Positions 6,746-8,728 of a stretch of DNA of 8,728 bases are shown piece after piece (position 1 is the first letter of the stretch; the number at the start of each line of letters is the position of its first letter). The DNA is from Methanobacterium sp. PtaU1.Bin242. Lineage in GTDB: Archaea; Methanobacteriota; Methanobacteria; Methanobacteriales; Methanobacteriaceae. The translations under genes and the position numbers were made by a program. The stretch spans positions 1 through 8,728 of the forward strand of contig MVQZ01000242.1 in NCBI GenBank assembly GCA_002067565.1. Reading direction: 5' to 3'. The notes below the pieces were generated by a model, which had not been told where the DNA came from, ran no database searches, and saw nothing but the letters and a program-made list of their open reading frames with translations.

Positions 6746-6783
6746 TTTATCTATTGATTATTTTTAGCATATTTTGAAAGATA

Positions 6784-6792
6784 AATTTTTAG
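6784..6792 (-). promoter_or_regulatory. Candidate TATA-like box of the epimerase gene
   Basis: On the minus strand the segment reads as an A-rich stretch followed by TTTAT, about 50 bases upstream of the proposed start. Transcription would begin near 6760, giving a leader of about 25 bases. The call rests on position and AT pattern only. Confidence 0.25.
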
Positions 6793-6835
6793 ATTCACTT
6801 AAGTTCAGTAAACAAAGTATCTATATTATTTTATC

Positions 6836-6846
6836 AAAAACAAAAA
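6836..6846 (-). terminator. U-tract terminator of the OB-fold/YdjM-like pair
   Basis: On the minus strand this reads T5-G-T5, 34 to 44 bases past the stop of the YdjM-like gene. The absence of a hairpin and the two close T-tracts fit archaeal termination. Confidence 0.5.
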
Positions 6847-6879
6847 TTATTATGAAATTCTGTTTAAATAAACTATGAA

Positions 6880-7374
6880 TTAATCTTTATCCTCATGTTC
6901 CTCTTTATTTTGATTCTTTTTCAAACGAGAAATCATATAAACCACCACAGCAACTATTAATGCAACCATGCTGATTGTAAAGTCATCAGTAGCCACCAGG
7001 CCCAGCTGCCACTGGCCCCAGTATAATGGGTAAAAGAGGTATATGCCTCCGCTGACATTCCTTAAAAGTAAGTCCAGGCCGTAGTGGGTGATCACTCCCA
7101 GTGATAGAAACAGAAAAGCGGTTTTTCTCTCTTTAAAAAAGAGAGATAATATCCCTGCTATTATAAAAGAGCCGATGGGCAGGTGTATGGGTGCTATGAA
7201 GTCCCACACTCCGATTCCCAAGTATTCGGTGATTATACCTACCTTTATAAAGTCGGGTATAACCGAACCCACCATGGCCAGAACTGTGTTACCAGTGTTA
7301 AATTCCTTATACTTAAAGCCCAGAAGGGTGCATAGGATATAGGCCACGGCTATGTGGGTGATCCAGTCTGGCAT
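6880..7374 (-). CDS. YdjM/DUF457-like integral membrane protein (putative metal-dependent hydrolase)
   Basis: A 164-residue protein with about four hydrophobic segments (roughly 5-20, 28-42, 62-80, 86-103) plus a C-terminal one (132-149) and a charged tail. It keeps residues typical of the DUF457/YdjM family: D3 and H7 near the start (MPDWITH), a GSVIPDF motif with D41, H64 in PIHLPIG, and H97-YGLD101. These His/Asp residues sit at membrane edges and are thought to bind metal; the family's reaction is not established. The start is set by AGGAGG at 7387-7382 with a 7-base spacer, a strong site located in the final codons of the upstream gene. One base separates the upstream stop from this ATG, so the two are translated together. 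Confidence 0.75.
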   Translation of the reverse strand: MPDWITHIAVAYILCTLLGFKYKEFNTGNTVLAMVGSVIPDFIKVGIITEYLGIGVWDFIAPIHLPIGSFIIAGILSLFFKERKTAFLFLSLGVITHYGLDLLLRNVSGGIYLFYPLYWGQWQLGLVATDDFTISMVALIVAVVVYMISRLKKNQNKEEHEDKD

Positions 7375-7375
7375 C

Positions 7376-7870
7376 CTACTTCCTCCTTATAAATAGCCAG
7401 TTTTTACGGTCAAATTTCCAGTATCTGCTGAAGATGAAGACTAAAAAGAAGAAGGCCAGGAAGGATCTTAAAAGAAGGAACTGGTAGCTCCATCTGGGTG
7501 TGACCAGCAACTTCGTACTGGTCACCTGATAATCAGGACCTAAAACTCCCAGAACACTGGCTTTATCCCCTACAGATACACTGGTTGGGGATATTATTTT
7601 AAATTTAATGAATCTATCCTGATAACTGTCTTCCAGATAGAAGCCTCCATCGAAGGTCCCGGTAACTGTACCGGATACTGAAACCAGCTGTCCTTCATCA
7701 TAATTGACCAGGATGGTTCCCAGGGAGGGGTATTCCTGATGTTGTTCGTAATTTTCATAGTAATAAGCACATAATGATACAAGAAGTATAACCAGCACCA
7801 GCAGGAGGAAAATTCTATTCCGGGTAATCTTTTGCAGGTAAAATATCCTGTCAGATGTTTTTCTTTTCAT
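7376..7870 (-). CDS. Membrane-anchored OB-fold-like protein of unknown function
   Basis: A 164-residue protein not recognised by name. It has a basic N-terminus, a hydrophobic segment at 19-38, a beta-rich middle domain (about 50-126) and a second hydrophobic segment at 130-149, then a basic tail. The middle part (EGQLVSVSGTVTG..., then GGFYLED..., then VSVGDKASVLGVL) has the pattern of an OB fold like those in tRNA-anti or NfeD-type domains: short strands with a VxGxV motif. Two membrane passes would place this domain outside the cell, with both ends inside. It is the first gene of a two-gene operon with the YdjM-like protein. The start at 7870 has only a weak AGAGG about 13 bases upstream. 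Confidence 0.65.
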   Translation of the reverse strand: MKRKTSDRIFYLQKITRNRIFLLLVLVILLVSLCAYYYENYEQHQEYPSLGTILVNYDEGQLVSVSGTVTGTFDGGFYLEDSYQDRFIKFKIISPTSVSVGDKASVLGVLGPDYQVTSTKLLVTPRWSYQFLLLRSFLAFFFLVFIFSRYWKFDRKNWLFIRRK

Positions 7871-7930
7871 TTTTGTATGAATTCCTCTTTGAAGGTTCTA
7901 ATTCTACCTATTTTTCTTGCTAATATAATT

Positions 7931-7940
7931 GTTTATATAT
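7931..7940 (-). promoter_or_regulatory. Candidate TATA box of the OB-fold/YdjM-like pair
   Basis: On the minus strand this reads ATATATAAAC, a good archaeal TATA-like sequence about 60 bases upstream of the gene start. The predicted transcription start is near 7910, giving a leader of about 40 bases. Confidence 0.4.
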
Positions 7941-8212
7941 GAATAATAAAAGTTCCTTCTTATTTTAATCTATAAAAATTCCTTTAAAAAATTTTTGTTA
8001 TATTAATAAAACAAAATTGTTTATTTAAAATATGGTTGATAAAAAAAATCTTTTAAATTTTTATTATTTTCAATTTATTTAATTACAGCTTGATAAAAGT
8101 TTATATTATTATATTCTGGCTATTTAAGAGTTATATCTCTTTTAATTTTAAGATAGATTATGATGTAATTGGATTTAATATAATTTTATACTAAAATTTT
8201 ATACATTAAGAT

Positions 8213-8221
8213 GTTTATAAT
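8213..8221 (+). promoter_or_regulatory. Candidate TATA-like box of the surface-protein gene
   Basis: GTTTATAAT lies about 87 bases upstream of the start at 8308, implying a leader near 60 bases. The paired AATTTTATAC elements just upstream are alternative boxes or an operator. The assignment is tentative in such AT-rich DNA. Confidence 0.3.
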
Positions 8222-8288
8222 AGTATTATGATGCATTTAACTGCAAATAAGTGAATTTAAGAGATATACTTTTTTCTTGAAAACTGTA

Positions 8289-8299
8289 AAAGGAGGTGA
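8289..8299 (+). promoter_or_regulatory. Full-consensus ribosome binding site of the surface protein
   Basis: AAAGGAGGTGA matches the archaeal anti-Shine-Dalgarno complement almost completely, 8 bases before ATG 8308. It fixes the start of the secreted protein and suggests high translation. Confidence 0.8.
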
Positions 8300-8307
8300 A
8301 AATAGGA

Positions 8308-8728
8308 ATGATTTCAATAAAACAAAGACTTTTAATTCTCTCCCTTTTAGTACTCGGTTTAGTTTTATTCACCTCATCTTCAATCGGTGCTGTAAATGCA
8401 GCGGATAATCTAACTGTATTATCAACATCAAACACAGAAAACCCTTTAAATACAGTAATATCTGATGTTAATGCAACAGATTCGATAAATGAAACTGATC
8501 AATCCACAAATCCCGATACCATAATATCAGGTAAGGTGGACCAATGTGGAAGTGATGATCCCTTCCCTGGGGTTACCATCACAGTATCAACACTGGATGG
8601 TACGACTCTAGCCTCTGCCCTTACAGATGCCAGTGGATTATACCAGACTGCATTTAAAAGTGACCAGAAAACATTTAATATCACCGCCAGTTACCCTGGT
8701 CATATAACTGCCATTCAACAGGTTACAG
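8308..8728 (+). CDS. Secreted surface protein, 5' part, with signal peptide and Ig-like/carboxypeptidase-regulatory-like domain
   Basis: The frame is open to the right edge, so only the first 140 codons are seen. Residues 1-32 form a classic signal peptide: K5 and R7, a leucine-rich core (about 8-21), and a likely cut after AVNAA near 28-32. A Ser/Thr/Asn-rich linker (about 33-70) follows, then a beta-rich domain from about 72 with the pattern ISGKV..., PFPGVTITV, ALTDASGLYQT and FNITASYPGH. This matches carboxypeptidase-regulatory-like or Ig-like repeats of archaeal adhesin-like proteins. N-glycosylation sequons occur at N34, N55, N61 and N124. The product is probably a long cell-surface adhesin or repeat protein; length and anchoring cannot be judged. 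Confidence 0.8.
   Translation, partial: MISIKQRLLILSLLVLGLVLFTSSSIGAVNAADNLTVLSTSNTENPLNTVISDVNATDSINETDQSTNPDTIISGKVDQCGSDDPFPGVTITVSTLDGTTLASALTDASGLYQTAFKSDQKTFNITASYPGHITAIQQVT

Larger units (their letters stand above)
7871..8307. other. Long AT-rich divergent promoter region
   Basis: This 437-base gap lies between two divergent genes. It holds no credible gene or RNA. It contains a 10-base direct repeat AATTTTATAC at 8182-8191 and 8195-8204, and a 10-base inverted repeat (TATATCTCTT at 8132-8141, AAGAGATATA at 8259-8268). Candidate TATA-like boxes face both ways. Its length and repeats could mean regulated expression of the surface protein, but low sequence complexity makes chance repeats likely. 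Confidence 0.5.

Noticed and set aside
7088..7782. Frames at 7088-7342 (plus) and 7594-7782 (minus, other frame) over the OB-fold/YdjM-like pair.
   Set aside because: No ribosome binding sites or domains; the longer genes in this region have a coupled start and coherent membrane topology.
7985..7998. Palindromic A-run/T-run near 7986-7996 as a hairpin terminator.
   Set aside because: It lies in a divergent promoter region where no transcript is expected to end, and simple A/T palindromes are common in such DNA.
8226..8684. Minus-strand frames at 8226-8435 and 8499-8684.
   Set aside because: They lie antisense to a plus-strand gene with signal peptide and consensus ribosome binding site that stays open to the window edge.
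1..8728. CRISPR array, insertion sequence, tRNA or rRNA.
   Set aside because: No regularly spaced repeats, transposase domain, paired terminal repeats or tRNA-like cloverleaf sequence was seen.

Overview
The window looks like archaeal DNA, most likely from a Methanobacterium-type methanogen (order Methanobacteriales). The support is very AT-rich intergenic DNA with TATA-like boxes, purine-rich ribosome binding sites matching AGGAGGTGA, U-tract terminators without hairpins, and a typical gene mix: a HepT/MntA toxin-antitoxin pair, a PAS/HisKA_2 sensor kinase, small membrane proteins of unknown function, and a secreted surface protein with N-glycosylation sequons. The assignment rests on gene content and style, not on a database match.

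Bases 1-1502 are a toxin-antitoxin island. It begins with the 3' end of a HEPN-like protein cut by the window edge. Next comes a decayed stretch (331-674) that still encodes the active-site segment of a second HepT toxin. An intact hepT-mntA pair follows (696-1502), with both catalytic motifs preserved and a TATA-like box lying inside an inverted repeat. Bases 1612-3321 encode a membrane sensor histidine kinase with two PAS domains and no neighbouring response regulator.

The kinase converges on a minus-strand half-size ABC exporter (3377-5182). A 326-base AT-rich gap follows, then a 59-residue lone HicB-like protein (5509-5688, plus strand). On the minus strand at 5800-6735 is a nucleotide-sugar 4-epimerase of the WbpP type. 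Its Rossmann NAD-binding motif is encoded, but the reading frame has no ATG, GTG or TTG upstream of that motif, so a predictor requiring those codons would truncate it. The exporter and epimerase could both serve surface polysaccharide or glycan assembly, but they are not a clear operon.

Bases 6880-7870 hold a tightly coupled minus-strand pair: an OB-fold-like membrane-anchored protein, then a YdjM/DUF457-like integral membrane protein whose ribosome binding site lies inside the last codons of the first gene. A 437-base AT-rich divergent region separates this pair from a secreted, probably glycosylated surface protein that starts at 8308 behind a full-consensus ribosome binding site and runs off the right edge. 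No tRNA, rRNA, CRISPR array or insertion sequence was seen. I found no clearly new multi-gene system; the most interesting points are the decayed HEPN/MNT island and the epimerase with no conventional start codon.
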